Below the pieces are notes generated by a model, which was not told the origin of the DNA, did no database searches, and worked only from the letters and a program-made list of their open reading frames with translations. A DNA stretch of 64,000 nt from Pegoplata infirma. Its lineage: Eukaryota > Arthropoda > Insecta > Diptera > Anthomyiidae. A program made the translations under genes and the position numbers. Below are positions 1-11,579 of the stretch, one piece after another; position 1 is the first letter of the stretch; each line of letters starts with the position of its first letter. Location of the stretch: assembly GCA_963921195.1 (NCBI GenBank), contig OY992537.1:50306313-50370312 (forward strand), read 5' to 3'.

Positions 1-686
1 AATCATTTTGGTGGTCTATTACATACTAATTTATAGTTTCCTAGCGAATATTTGGCTTCGGCATTGGCCAAAAAGCAGCACTCGGCCAGTATTCGGCTTC
101 GGCGACTTTTTTGTCCAAATATGGCCTTATACCGAATAATTATATAAAACTTGTACGAACGTGTTAAAAAATTTTTTTGTGGAAAAAACAAACACTAAAA
201 AAAAGTCTTGCACTCAAAAAAAATTTTTACTCAAAACAGGTTTTACACTCGAAAAAATGTGCACTCAAAAAAAATTATTTTCACAAAAATAAATAAAAAA
301 AAACATTTATGGATTCGGTCAAAATATATTTAAATAGTAAAAACAAATAAAAAAGTTAAATTTGACCGAATCCATAAATGTTTTTTTTAGTAATTTTTGA
401 AAAAATATTTTTTTTTTTTGAGTGCACATTTTTTCGAGTGTAAAACCTGTTTTGAGTAAAAATTTTTTTTTGAGTGCAAGACTTTTTTTTAGTATTTGTT
501 TTTTCCACAAAAACATTTTTTAACACGTTCGTACAAGTTTTATATAATTATTCGGTATAAGGCCATGTTTGGAAAAAAATGTCGCCGAAGCCGAATACTG
601 GCCGAGTGCTGCTCTTTGGCCAATGCCGAAACCAAATATTCGTTAGGACACTATAAATTAGTATGTAATAGACCACCAAAATGATT
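1..686. repeat. Large palindrome (foldback), runs off the left edge
   Basis: Bases 1-323 and 360-686 are near-identical inverted copies around a ~36-bp AT-rich centre. The first bases (AATCATTTTGGTGGTC) return inverted at 671-686, so the palindrome may extend beyond the window. Each arm carries a ~60-codon reading frame (3-191 minus, 496-684 plus) that is the same sequence in both arms, a by-product of the symmetry and not a gene. The arms hold runs of ACTCAAAAAAA/TTTTTTGAGTG and a GC-richer block with GGCCGAAGCC-like words. I see no direct repeat at the right border; the left border is not visible. Confidence 0.85.
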
Positions 687-1585
687 TTGAAGCAATAAAA
701 TTCTTAAAATTCTAGAAACAAACTTTAAATTTGCTGCTTGGGTCACATATGTCCCCTGCCAATATGGGTTAACGTTGTCTAATAAAGTTAATAGTTTTTA
801 ACTGAATTAATTTGATCAAAAGAAGCAACAAAAAATTTAAATTTGGTCAGTTTATTCGAAAATCGATTTTCATAAAAAAAAATTTACACAAAATTCTAAT
901 TTTCTTGAAATCCACAAAAATCAAACGGCTCCAAAAACAAGTTGAGTCGGTGTATATCCCCAATTTTTTTAATATTTAATCTTTATGATGTTTTTTAAAA
1001 GTGACTTGTATAGAAATGTTGAATTTAAAAATTTTGTTTAATAAAATTTTTAAAAAATCGAAAATACTCATTTGAAGTACCCCCCTAAATTCATGGTAAT
1101 TTTTAGCTTAAAATTTTTAACGGGTTAATGATGTCATACAAAGTTGACATAATTTTTTCCAAGTAGTTTTGAGTAAAAGCTAAATAAAAAAAATTATTTT
1201 AATTAATTTCATTAAAAAATTTTTTTTATTTTTTTTTTTCAAATCATCGTCCTTTTTCCCCCAAAACCCGAAACTTTGACCTCAAAGCGGCACGGGTTAA
1301 AGTTATTCGATTTTCCTGAAATTTTTACACAATCATTTTTAGACACAATTACACAATATTCCGACCCGCGCATTTTGAAATTCGAAAATTTAATTTTTAA
1401 GTGCCACTCTAATATATATATCATGCGATACATTATTTTTTAGTTATTTTGGCATGTATAATACGAATGTAAAAATTTTATAACTGAAGTTTATTTTATT
1501 TCGGTTGAGTCCGAATTAATTATTTCTGAGAAAAAATTGTTTTTGTTGTACAATGATAAAGTCTAAAAACACAAAGGCTAAGTGG
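687..1585. other. AT-rich spacer, no gene seen
   Basis: Low-complexity A/T-rich sequence with no long reading frame and no clear repeat end. The 64-codon frame near 1239-1433 has no recognisable domain. Confidence 0.5.
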
Positions 1586-2329
1586 TAGAGTTGTCAATTA
1601 TTCGACTTTCAACTTTGTTCGAATAATTCAAATAATTGTTTTTCTTCGTTCGATCAAACGATTAAAGATCAAAATTTATTCGATTAATCGAAGAGAATAA
1701 CGAATAAAAAAAATATTTTAAAAAATATTTTTATTAACAAAAAAAATAAAGAATTCATATAAAAAAACTTAAAATAAGAAAGTTAAAATTTTTATTAACG
1801 AAAAAATGCATAAAAAACTTAAAAATAAAATAGCTAAAAGTTAAAAAAACTTAAAAATTGAATAACTGAGATCACTTTTAATTAATGGATGTCGATTTTA
1901 ATACTTGTTGAGAAATAATTCAAATACAAATTATTTTTTGAAGTATTCAGACAAAATATATCATAAATGATTTTTATTTTTGTCAAATAAGACAATTTAA
2001 CTTGTTCTTAAGAAATAATCTTTAAAAAATAAAAGTTGACTCAATTTTTTTGCTTTCAAATGATTTTTGTTTTTTGTTTTTATTAAATTAGATTTTGAAA
2101 ACAGAAATTTTGCTGAGCTGGCAGCAGCTTTTGGAAAGGAAACTCGAGTCAAGGAGCGCATCCAAACGTGCTGAATTCATGCATGATTCTCTAAGGCGAT
2201 GTCACACTTTAGAGCGCTAGTTGGATACACCGAAAAAGCGCTCTTAAGATGCTCTGAATTCACATCTCTTTAGAGCGCTGAAAAATCGCTATAAAGATGC
2301 AGTGAATTCATGTATATTTTTAGAGCTGA

Positions 2330-2720
2330 TTTAACTATTTCTGAAATACAAATTACAAAATCTGAAATACAATTGACTAGTTCTGAATGCAATTGGAAAA
2401 TCTTAAATACAATTGACTAATGCTAAAAATCAGTTGACTCCCTGCAAGCATTTGGAAGAAATATTGCCTAAGAGATCCAATTACATCTAAAAAATTTCCA
2501 ATTATATTTCGAAATTTTCAAATTATATTTCAGAAACTTCCATTTATATTTCAGATATTACCATTTATAACCAAAAAAATTTTAATTACATTTAAGAAAT
2601 GTTCAATTATATTGGAAATTTTTGAAATATAATTGGACATTTTTAAATATAATTGGAGATTCTAAAATATGATTGGACATTTTTTGTAATATAATTTGTA
2701 TTTTCTGAAACTAAAGTGGA
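2330..2720. repeat. Degenerate ~20-bp word array inside the hAT element
   Basis: Words such as CTGAAATACAATTGACTA recur every ~20 bp on the plus strand at 2335-2420, then in inverted form (ATATTTCAGA, ATTTCGAAAT) to ~2700. The motif resembles the reverse complement of the unit in the 57.67-58.35 kb array (CTGAATTTCAATTG). Confidence 0.6.
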
Positions 2721-3239
2721 AATGGTGTACTCAATTTTTTTTATTTAAAATGTGAGGTGTTATGATTGAAGCACTCTTTGCAGCGCTGATTAATGCGCAA
2801 TAATGATGCAGTGAAATCATGTGTCTTTGCCTAAAACTTATGGTTTTTTATTCAAAAAGTGTTAAATATATTCAAAAGGAAAGCATGTATAAAATTTTAT
2901 CAAAATATAATTTTATATTATGAGTTTTATATAAAAAATCTTAACAAAAAATTTTAATTTTTTCCCCTTACTTTTACTGCATCCTCAAGAGCGCTCTTTG
3001 GATGCGCTTCGGTATGCTATAAAAAGATGCTGTGTCGCCAAAATCTCGATTTATTTTTGCTGGGAAGAAGAGCATACAAAAGTTTATCTAATTTTTCTGT
3101 TCTTTTTCAGATTTTCCCAAATATACCATATCGTCTGATATATCGCTGAATTCCTTTTTATTTTCTGAATTTTTAATACTTTGAATTGAATTATTTAACT
3201 CGCATAAAAGATTATTATTTTTATTACTAATAATTTCCT

Positions 3240-3596
3240 CTATTTCAATACTTTTATCTGAATTATTGTGATTACTTCAACATAAAATAATCTGGAGTAT
3301 AATTCATTTGCATATTCTTTTGTTTCGCTTTTTGGAGAATATTTTAAGAATCTTTCATTGTTCGAAAAATTTCCAGAATTTACAAAAAATATTAACGTAT
3401 TTAACACTTTTATACGTCTCTCCTTAATTTGTATTTTTAAACATTTTAGTAAGTCTGATGCAAAAGAATTATTAATTTTTTCTAAATTATTTAATAAAAA
3501 TTTGATAACTCCCTCTAATTCTATAATGGATGTGCTATCCAGGGCTATGGCTACAATATATTTTAACTTTCTTACATTTTGTATAAAATCTTTCAA
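3240..3596 (-). pseudogene. hAT transposase remnant
   Basis: A 118-codon open frame inside the hAT element. The stretch with IVAIALDST followed by alternating hydrophobic and charged residues, LLKCLKIQIKERR and LNTLIFFV resembles the C-terminal half of hAT transposases, upstream of the usual dimerisation segment. No complete RNase H-like core, BED finger or DDE triad is present, so it cannot encode a working transposase. The assignment rests mainly on its position between hAT ends and only weakly on sequence. Frame lost on both sides. Confidence 0.45.
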
Positions 3597-3796
3597 AATG
3601 TATGAGAATAAATCAAATTCTAAGCATTTTTTTTTTAATTTTTTAATTAAAAAAAATTGTTCGATTAATCGACATTAATTAATCGATTTATTCGTTATTT
3701 GAAAATCATCATTTTTTAATTATTCGAACAAGAGTTGGGTTTTGTTCGATCGATTAATCGAATTATTCTTAATCGACTGACAACTCTACTAAGTGG

Positions 3797-6781
3797 TGAT
3801 GTCGACGGCTTTCGGAAAAAGCAACCCTTCCTTCGTCAGCACTCTTCGATTGTCACCACTGTAACTATATCAGATTCAAATTAGCTATTTAAACGTACAT
3901 TTAGGGAGAAAAGATAACGGTAATCATATTACATTTCATCAATCTATTTTTAACTTTTTCTTAATACAGTTGTAATTTCTAACAATGTAGTAGATTTCCC
4001 CAGAGTTGGAACCCTTAGTAGGACTTTTCAATTCTTGAAAAATGTCGGTTTGGTTTGAATTTAAATTTCATATTTCTTATTCTTAGAAATATTACTAAAT
4101 TGCAAACCGTTACTTTTGGAAATTTTATTAAACAATTTTTAATCGTAACAGTTTTTTCCTTCGTTTAAGAAATTTAAAAAAAAAAAAATGGTTTTTCATA
4201 CAGCTTGAAAAAAATCTTTTATTTAAACTTAATTTGACCCAAATCAGATAATTTAAACCCGTGCAGGTTTTAAATCGAAATTTTAAATTTTCCAAAAGTT
4301 TTCCAAAAATATAAAATTTTGATTAAAAGACACCGCAGGTTTAAATGATCGGATTTGACTCAAATTAAGTTCAAATGAAAGTTCGTCTCAAGTTCAATGA
4401 AAGGGTAAAGAAAAAAAAGGTTATTTTTTAAAAAAAAATATCTTGAACCTTCGGAAAGACCGCTATTTTCGCAAATTTTATATATCGATATTTCGAAAAC
4501 CGTTCGAAAAAAATTATTTTTTTTAATATTCGAGTAACGCATCAAATTCAATAAAAACGTACAATGTTACGCATGGCGTATTTAAAAAAAAGTTGGTTTT
4601 TAAAATCCCAAACTTTGGTTGACGCTAGGGATTAATTTAATTCGATTGGCCTTAAACTTGTACCACATAATTTTGAGGCCCAGAAGAATACAAATTTGCA
4701 GTTAAACATAAAAAGACGCTCTAAAATATAAAAATATAAGAAAAAATAAATTTATGTTTTCCTTAAAAAATTTTATTTTCATACGTTTTGAAATGTAAAT
4801 TTTTAAAAATTTTTGTTATTAAATCTATTTCAATTCAATTTATTTAAAAATTCGACTAATCGATAATCGCGAATAACGGCGAATTTTTTAATCGTAATCG
4901 CGATTATGAAATATCTCGAATAACTCGAATACAAATGCTTTTAATCTAATTATGAAGCAAATAATGTTAAAAAATGTCTTTCTGTATCAAAATTCACTAG
5001 GGGTTTCCAAAGGCCAAAAGTTCGTGCGAACAGTTCAAAATGCTTAAAAAAGTAAAATTGTAAATTATCAAATACTGTTGAAATATGTGTACCAAAGTAG
5101 AATGAGTTCGGTGAAATTTGATGGCAGGTATTTTCTAAGTACATATAAATAGTCTATCTCTATCTCCCATTGTTATTGGTCATTTTGGTCCTTTTTTCAA
5201 ATGTCCTCATAGAACACCACTAAGGAGTGCATTTAAAGAGTTAAAATGTTCTAAAAACATTTTCTGCTACTAGGGTTGTCAAAGGTCAAAAGTTCGTGCG
5301 AAAAAAAGAAAAATTTTAAATTATCATAATTTGTTAAATTGTGTTTCAGCAAGATACTTCACAATTTTACTTCTTTAAGCATTCTGCACTTTTAGCACGA
5401 ACTTTTGGCCTCACACAACCCCAAGTGAAATTTTGATGCAGAAAATGATTTAGAACATTTTAACCCTCTTTGTCTATGTGCATACTTTAATTTTTTTTGT
5501 TTGCCCCATCCAAGATATAAAATCGTGTTGCACAGTGTTAATTGTTAAATAAGTTTTGCTGGGATCAACAAAATTTAACTGTTTTACATTTTATTTTATG
5601 CTCGTCGAAGTATACATTTCTCTACGTATACAATTTAAAACAGAGGGCTTGTTCAGTTACCTATCTCTTATATGCCGCCGTGTCTATGTGTTCTATACAA
5701 TGCTATCAAATTTCAGAAGATTTTATTTTAATTAATTTCACTTTTTGGTGGTTGTAGTATGCATCACATTGTAGGAAACATTAAATTTATGTGGTGATAT
5801 AATATTCTATTTTAATTTCATTTTTAAGAAATTGTTTTTGCGTTTTGAAAATGGGACATTATGATGATAATTTAAAATTCTAATCTGTATTTGGGGTAAT
5901 AAAATTTTTAAATATTCTATATTTAATCATAAAGAGGATGACAAAGAAAAAAATTAGTTAATTAGAAAAAATATCGTTCAATACATGCATGATCGCCAAA
6001 ATATGGTAATTTTTAAAAGCACAAGGGAAGTCTTTAATTGAGCAACCAGAGATTTTCATGAAATTTGGATTTTTTATAATAACCGGATCTTACTTTATAC
6101 ATTTTTTTACAGACTGGATGAATTCTTCATTTTTTCTTCTTTGTAAGCGGTATTCAGAGTCTTACTGTCACCCTTGCACACAAAAGAATGAAAATGAGTT
6201 TCAATCACAAAAATTATTATATCAATTACTATTTTAATTGATTTTGCACCTATCACGAAACTGATAGTATTAATTACTAAAATATGTAAAAGTTTAATAA
6301 GGAAAAAATGCATTTATTCTTAATTCGCGGAAATTTGTGAAATCAATTAAAAAATTTAATTATATCAATTAAAAAATTATTTAAAACTAAAATAAACTTT
6401 TTAAAATTTTTAATTAAACGTTTTTCCCTGACATTTTTTCTGTGTGGTAATATCACAAAAGAAAAACTTATTCAAAAAATTTTTGAAGTTTTTTTATTGA
6501 ATTGGGCTCTAGCAACATGACTGGTACGCATCACCCTGAAAACCACTACGGTTTTTTTTCAAATATTATTCTAACGTTCAACACTTTGCGGTTGTATAAC
6601 TGTTTTTTGGTTGTTTAGATATCAGTTTTGTATACTGGGTAATTCTATATGTTAAACAATAATTTGTAGCATTTTGAGCGTAAATAGAGCTGAACATACA
6701 TATTACATGTAAAATGTACATTATACATTCATATGTCAACATGTCTAAAATGGTGTTAAGAGTTTTCGTGTTCAATCTAAC
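3797..6781. other. Repeat-derived spacer with small foldback at 5272-5418
   Basis: No gene seen. At 5272-5418 the words GGTCAAAAGTTCGTGCG and AGCACGAACTTTTGGCC face each other near the ends of a ~145-bp palindrome, and a third copy of the word lies at ~5005-5030, so this is a small MITE-like repeat. Block 6570-6780 (AACACTTTGCGGTT...) recurs at 25015-25190. A word AAGGGAAGTCTTT near 6024 looks like a single end of the TTA-flanked family described at 6785. Confidence 0.5.
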
Positions 6782-6784
6782 TTA

Positions 6785-7365
6785 CAAGGAAGGTCTTTCA
6801 TAGGGCACCCACCGATTGTCCTAAAACTTTCATATGGGAAAGAGGGGAGGAAAATAAGAGTCACCTGTTTTTTCTTAGCTGTCCAATCTCACATTTAGCG
6901 GGTCAAAGGGAAGGGGGAAAACCGGTATTTTTTTTGTTTTTTTGGCGATTTTTCACATTTCTTCAGAAGAAACTATATGAAATTTTTATACAATTTGAAA
7001 GGTTTTTTGAACGCCTATCCAATGGCATATCGGCCGTTTCCAAATTCGGCTTCGTTAAGCTCCTATTTTCGAAAATGCAAAATCGTAGTGGTAGTTTATG
7101 TGGAGAGAAACACATGTAGGACCGCTAAAATCACATGAAATAATTTAAATTAAGCTGACCCGTATTTTTTCTTTTGGCGAAATTCTTACTAGTTCGGCTT
7201 TTATACGGATTTTCCAGAAATCTCTCATTTTTTCATAAGGTGGCAACCCTTTTTTAAATTTGAGAATGGACAGTTAAAAACAACAGGTAACTCTTATTTT
7301 TCTCCCCTTATTCAATATTCAAGTTTCAAGACAATCGGTGGGTGCCCTGTGAAAGAACTTCCCTG
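6785..7365. mobile_element. TTA-flanked MITE, copy 1 (Harbinger-like)
   Basis: It begins CAAGGAAGGTCTTTCATAGG and ends with the inverted form finishing CTTCCCTG. The subterminal block CACCCACCGATTGTC returns as GACAATCGGTGGGTG at the other end. The flanks TTA at 6782-6784 and 7366-7368 are a 3-bp duplication, as in PIF/Harbinger elements (TWA). Same CAAGGGAAGT-type ends and same flank rule as the copies at 34217, 47865 and 63106. Confidence 0.8.
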
Positions 7366-7368
7366 TTA

Positions 7369-7763
7369 GTTTAGCCCTCAATGAACGAGTCTTTCTTAAC
7401 TTAATCCATTTTGGACCACGCTCAAAATAAAAAAAAAAAAAAATGTAGAAAAATTATCTAAATTTGAGAAAAAATGGTTGTAATTAAGAGCTTAAGATTT
7501 TTATTTTTCTTAAAAATAAGGAAAACAAAATTTTTTATTTTTACCCTACAAAATTTTTTTAAAACATACCTACGCCCTATCTCCACTCCCTAAGTAGTCT
7601 CCCATACAAATAACAGTTGGAGCAAATTTTATAAAAATATAATTTTTGAATGGAAGCATACTTAGGGAGTGGAGATAGGGCGTAGGTATATTTAAAAAAA
7701 ATGTATGGTAAAAATAAATGGGGGTCGGTCTCACTAATGACGCCTCTCGGAAGCACCATTGCA
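7369..7763. repeat. Composite repeat with a 30-bp perfect inverted repeat
   Basis: 7566-7595 and 7660-7689 are perfect inverted copies (CCTACGCCCTATCTCC and its complement) with a 64-bp loop. The following GGGTCGGTCTCA... sequence resembles 8690-8760 and, inverted, 19440-19520, so this is part of a larger dispersed repeat. Confidence 0.65.
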
Positions 7764-8392
7764 CAGTGGCCGAAACATCCAATCTAGCGGCGCTTAATTC
7801 GGAAATGTAAAATAATAAAGCCCAATGCATATTTGTGATTATAAAACTCTGTTTATTTGGACAGGCAGATGGACCCTAAAAACAGAACAACTTGCGCGAC
7901 CTAGCACGCCATACTGAAACGTCACAACAAAAACAACCCAAAATAATAAACAAAACAGGAATTGGACCGAATACGATCGAATTTCAAAAGTTGCAGTCCA
8001 TGAAACTATAGTTTATATCACAAATGTCAACTTCTATAATGCACTAATAATAAACTAGATAAACACAGGCCACAAACATTTATTTGTTAGTTAAAACATA
8101 CCTTTTACTTTCAATTAAAACTTTTTGACTCAAAATGTATAAACAATTGACTTAAAAGTGTCAAGAAAAACTCACTGAGTAATTATGCCCCAAATTCCAT
8201 TAATACACTTGCTGCAGAAAATGCATATTTGACAGCTTACAGCTGAGCGAATATTGAAAGCAAAACAAAAGTAAAAACGTAAATTTTTTCTGTAAAGTAC
8301 ATATAGGAAAACGATGCTGTGCAAAAACATTTATCGATCCTAATTTTTTAATTTTGACTTAAGCGCCGCTAGATCAGTGATTTCGGCCACAG
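7764..8392. mobile_element. MITE with ~35-bp terminal inverted repeats and TGCA duplication
   Basis: The left end CAGTGGCCGAAAC...CTAGCGGCGCTTAA (7764-7797) matches the inverted right end at 8356-8392 (GGCCGAAAT...CTAGCGGCGCTTAA) with few mismatches. TGCA flanks both sides (7760-7763 and 8393-8396), a 4-bp duplication. No coding capacity. A 4-bp duplication fits Chapaev/CMC-like groups, but I cannot assign the family. Confidence 0.75.
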
Positions 8393-8399
8393 TGCATTG

Positions 8400-9227
8400 G
8401 ACCGGTAGAAGCTGATTTAATAAAACAAATTTACAAAAAATAAAAAAAATTGTATGGGGACCGCCTTAACAGTTAAAGATAGAGGGTAGGTGAGTTCAGA
8501 AAAAATATTTGGACTATAAAAATATTGTGGGTCGGTCATACATTTTGTTGCTTTAAGGGAACTATTAGGGCAGTTAGGGCAGTTAGAGCGGTTGGAGCAA
8601 ATTTTAAAAAATTTCGTTTTGTGTGGGAGCCCCCTTAGAAATTGGAGATAGGGTATTAGTTTGTTCCAAGAAAATGTTAACACGAAAAAATTAATGGGGC
8701 TCGGTCTTATAAAGGATCCCTCTATGACGCACCATTCGAGCAGTAGAAATGATTTTAAGATTGGAAAATTACAATAAAATTTTTTAAAAAAATTTGAAAA
8801 AACAGTAATAATCGTTATCCCACGATCCTCCTGGGCAAAAAATTTGTAGAATCGATAGAAGTTTTACACAAAAAAATTTCAAAAAAATCGAAGAGTACAA
8901 TTTTAAAACTTAAAAATCGCATACTAGAGCGCTTTTAAGAATTTTTTGGGATTTTTTTTTTTAAAGTACGTAAAAAGACAAAAATTAAAAAAAAAAAAAT
9001 TGAAATTTGGACCATTATTGAAGAAGTTATGACTAAAAGAAGTTTGAGTAAAGGAACAAACTACCAATTTTTAAAAATTCGATATCTTTTGAACGGGCCA
9101 TCAAAAAAATCTGAAAATTTACCACGAAGGAGTTTTCGAATGGTACTTAAAACTGTAAACAAATTGGGAAAAGCTAAAAAAAAAAATTTTCAGAGTGCCC
9201 GATTTCACATGGAATGCCCCATATATT
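8400..9227. repeat. Dispersed repeat, related to 19190-20590 and 24236-24335
   Basis: 8500-8770 (CAGTTAGGGCAGTTAGAG, ACCCACAATATTTTT words) matches 19440-19680 in inverted orientation, and 8900-9220 (CGCATACTAGAGC..., AGAAGTTATGACTAAAAGAA, CATGGAATGCCCC) matches 19685-20590 plus 24236-24335 in direct orientation once the insertions in the latter are removed. It gives an approximate empty-site reference for the nest at 19.8-24.2 kb. Confidence 0.75.
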
Positions 9228-9765
9228 TATGATCAGTGATTGATTTTAAGACTTTCTAGCGATGTCCGTCCGTCCGTCTGTAGTTAACACGGTGCAGTCC
9301 AAAATAAAAGAGCAACCCTTCCGACATTTGGCACAAATGTTAATAGGCAGGTTAAGTTCGTAAATGAGTAAAATCGGACTAGGGGGAAAAAGTTCCCCCT
9401 TGAAGAACTAAACCAACCTTTGAAAAATAAAATTTTTTACATGATTTTTTGTGTTTTTTTAACAAATGCAACATTTTAAATCATGTTCAAAGTCCTGCGT
9501 TTGGACCCAGAGAATTAGAAAATGTCGTTTTTTGGTCCGCCACACCCCTCCCCCCTTTGGGCGTGGAATAAAACATTTGTTTTAAATAATGATAAACTTG
9601 TATTTCTTCAGTGCAAAAAGCATAAGAATGAATTTTTCAGCACATATTCGAGAGAAAATTTGCCCCCCCCCCCCCAATTACCAATACCGACACCCTCCTC
9701 AAAAAAATGCATGTTGGTGGGTATAAAAAACTCGGCATAGCCGCATTAACACTCTTACTTGTTTT
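9228..9765 (+). mobile_element. mini-me-like element, 5'-truncated
   Basis: Has the TGATC...GATTTTAAGAC core, a (GTCY)n run at 9266-9283 (GTCCGTCCGTCCGTCTGT) and a 3' end with a hairpin-like CTCGGCATAGCCG followed by ACTCTTACTTGTTTT. The 5' TATACCCTCC end is missing. Contains a 13-14 C homopolymer near 9663. The layout of a core between (TA)n and (GTCY)n proto-microsatellites is that described for dipteran mini-me elements. Confidence 0.75.
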
Positions 9766-10467
9766 TACATGATTTTTTGTGTTTTTGATTAACAAATGCA
9801 ACATTGTTATGGTACAAGAAGTTCAAAATCCTGCATTTGGACCCAAGGGAATAGAAAATGTAGTTTTTTTTTCAACTCCCCTTTGTGGGCGTGGATTAAA
9901 AAAAAATTTAAATAATGATAAACTTGTATTTCTTTTGAGAAAAAACCATAACAATGAATTTTTTCGAGGTGGAAAAGAAGCCATTGCATTTTTTTTTAAG
10001 TTTTGCATGTTGGAGGCAAGGTAGATTTATATAAGGTAATATTTTAGTGACGTAAATGAAAACAATTTTCTTTCAAAATCATTTTAGTCGGCAAAAACGA
10101 CTTAAATATTCAGTGCACACATTAACCAATTTAAACGCTTTTTAAGACTTTCAAATTTTAGAAAACAACTAAATTATAAAAAAATATTGAAATTCAAACG
10201 AAATTCATTTATTTTCCACGACAAAAATTAAAAAAAAAAATTAAAATATTTTTAAGCATAAAAAGTGTAGTGTAACCTCAAGTCATTTATGCCGAACAAA
10301 ATATTTGTATTTCGTTTTGAAAATTCGTAAATATTATTGTTTTTAAATTTGTCAAAAAACTTACTATGGAGGAAAAGTGAGGTTATTGGATCTTACCTTG
10401 TATAAATCTACCTTGGTTGGAGGGTATAACAGATTCGGCACAACCGAATTTAACACTCTCACTTGTT
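9766..10467 (+). mobile_element. mini-me-like element, second 3' half in tandem, split by a MITE
   Basis: Repeats the second half of the preceding element (ACATGATTTTTTGTGTTTTT onward) and ends with GGAGGGTATAAC, the hairpin ATTCGGCACAACCGAAT and CACTCTCACTTGTT. It is interrupted at 10017-10415 by a separate element. Confidence 0.7.
10017..10415. mobile_element. P-like or hAT-like MITE with 8-bp duplication
   Basis: 399 bp with 23-bp inverted ends differing at one base: CAAGGTAGATTTATATAAGG at 10017 and its inverted form ending at 10415. GTTGGAGG flanks both sides (10009-10016, 10416-10423); removing one copy restores the continuous mini-me sequence TGTTGGAGGGTATAAC seen elsewhere. The 8-bp duplication fits hAT or P; the CA start and ATAAGGT at positions 15-21 of the inverted repeat are reminiscent of P-superfamily ends. 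No coding capacity. Confidence 0.85.
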
Positions 10468-10650
10468 ATACCGTACACCACTCTGTGGTACAGAGTAAAA
10501 TGAGTTTGTGCTGATGTTTGTAACTACCCGAAATAATTGTTCTAGACCTACCTTCAAGTATACTGATCGACTCAGAATTACTCTTTGAGTCGATTTCGCG
10601 ATGTTCGTCCGTCCGTCCGTCTGTCCACACAGGAATTCGCCCCCCCCCCT
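10468..10650 (+). mobile_element. Divergent mini-me-like fragment
   Basis: Starts ATACCGTACACCACTCTGTG after the preceding element's CTTGTT, keeps the GATCGACTCAGA...GTCGAT core and (GTCCGTCC)n at 10609-10626, then meets the LINE remnant after a nine-base C run. Lacks its 3' hairpin end. Confidence 0.5.
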
Positions 10651-10669
10651 TGTAACCGTGCATGGCATA

Positions 10670-11575
10670 TTATAGGATACCCTTTTGAGAACGGGCAGTT
10701 GTTGATCGCTTTCCGGCAAGAAAGAATTTCTTTCAAAAAGTTCAGCAAAGAGGTTGGCCTTATCAACCGGGTCGATGAATGATTGATCGTCCTTTAAAAG
10801 AGTTGGAATAGAAGGACTATCATTATCCTTGACTCTTTTAACGAGCGATCAAAAGGTCTTACTGCCCCCAGGAACAGAATGAACTTTCGCATGTTGTTGT
10901 AACGTCCACTGGAGGTTCACATGCAGATACAAGAAATGTTAGTAGTAAATTATTATATTATTTTCGCATGTAGACGCCGTTCGTGTATAACCTTTTCGCC
11001 TAACAATAAGTACACTCGGTTCTAGCCTTTTTGCGATGCAGATCAGTAACGACGTTTTTATTCAAACGCCAATTACTGAACGCTTACGCTTTGGATCTGA
11101 CTGCATTTTTGGACGTCTGGTTTAACCAACACTTATGTTTTAATTTAGCCGAAATATAAATATGATTCTTTGAAATAAAAAGTTTCATTTTTAGCATAAT
11201 AGTATTGACGTTGTCGTCGAGTAAATAAATATTTAAAATAAAATTCCGAAAGTAATCGAACTCGGCCCTAAGAGCTTTTTCAAAGAAGAAAATAGAGCGT
11301 TTCGGCTCTAAGTTAGAAACGCTACGAATAGTAGAATATAAAAAATATTCAGAAATAGTACTGTGATCCAAATTAACGAGAGGTTCAAGTATTTTCACTA
11401 CGTACTTTTTAGGGTGGGAAGTAAGGAAAAGGTCGCGAGTGTTCCGCGACTGCCCCTCAATACACGTATTGTGTGTTGGCTCATTCACATGTTGCGTAAG
11501 ATCATTGTGAGTGCCGAAAAGCACAGCGTGTTGGCCCTCGGGAGTTTTGTGGCTCGAATGGCGAATCGAAAAATA
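10670..11575 (-). pseudogene. Non-LTR retrotransposon remnant: end of endonuclease to start of reverse transcriptase
   Basis: Minus-strand translation gives two recognisable blocks. 11524-11084 reads THNDLTQHVNEPTH, then DLFLTSHPKK and PLVNLDHSTIS, the C-terminal end of an APE-type endonuclease in which SDH/LDHS is a catalytic-site signature, followed by linker. About 10880-10670 reads WTLQQHAKV, GGSKTF*SLVKRVKD, SIPTLL, DKANLFAELF, the segment just upstream of the RT domain of Jockey/I-like elements. Between them are stop codons and frame changes, and a TGA replaces the expected Trp in F-W-S-L. The upstream endonuclease and the whole RT core are absent. Dead, old copy; the exact clade is not certain. 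Confidence 0.75.
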
Positions 11576-11579
11576 TAAA

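Larger units (their letters stand above)
1586..3788. mobile_element. Non-autonomous/decayed hAT element with 8-bp target duplication
   Basis: The ends are inverted: TAGAGTTGTCA at 1586 and TGACAACTCTA ending at 3788. The flanks CTAAGTGG at 1578-1585 and 3789-3796 are an exact 8-bp target-site duplication. An 8-bp duplication plus TAGAGTTG-type ends is the signature of the hAT superfamily. Subterminal sequence is rich in TTCGATTAATCGA palindromes near both ends. Inside are a transposase-like remnant (3240-3596, minus), AGAGCGC-rich blocks at ~2150-2330 and 2990-3050, and a 2330-2720 array of ~20-bp words related to CTGAAATACAATTG, first in one orientation and then in the other. The interior is probably composite. 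Confidence 0.85.

Noticed and set aside
3358..3678. 106-codon plus-strand frame
   Set aside because: Antisense shadow of the hAT transposase remnant at 3240-3596.
7570..7830. 86-codon minus frame
   Set aside because: Spans a perfect 30-bp inverted repeat and the end of a MITE; no domain.
11084..11524. Independent 146-codon gene
   Set aside because: It matches the end of a LINE endonuclease and linker, is continuous upstream without a start, and runs into stops and frameshifts.
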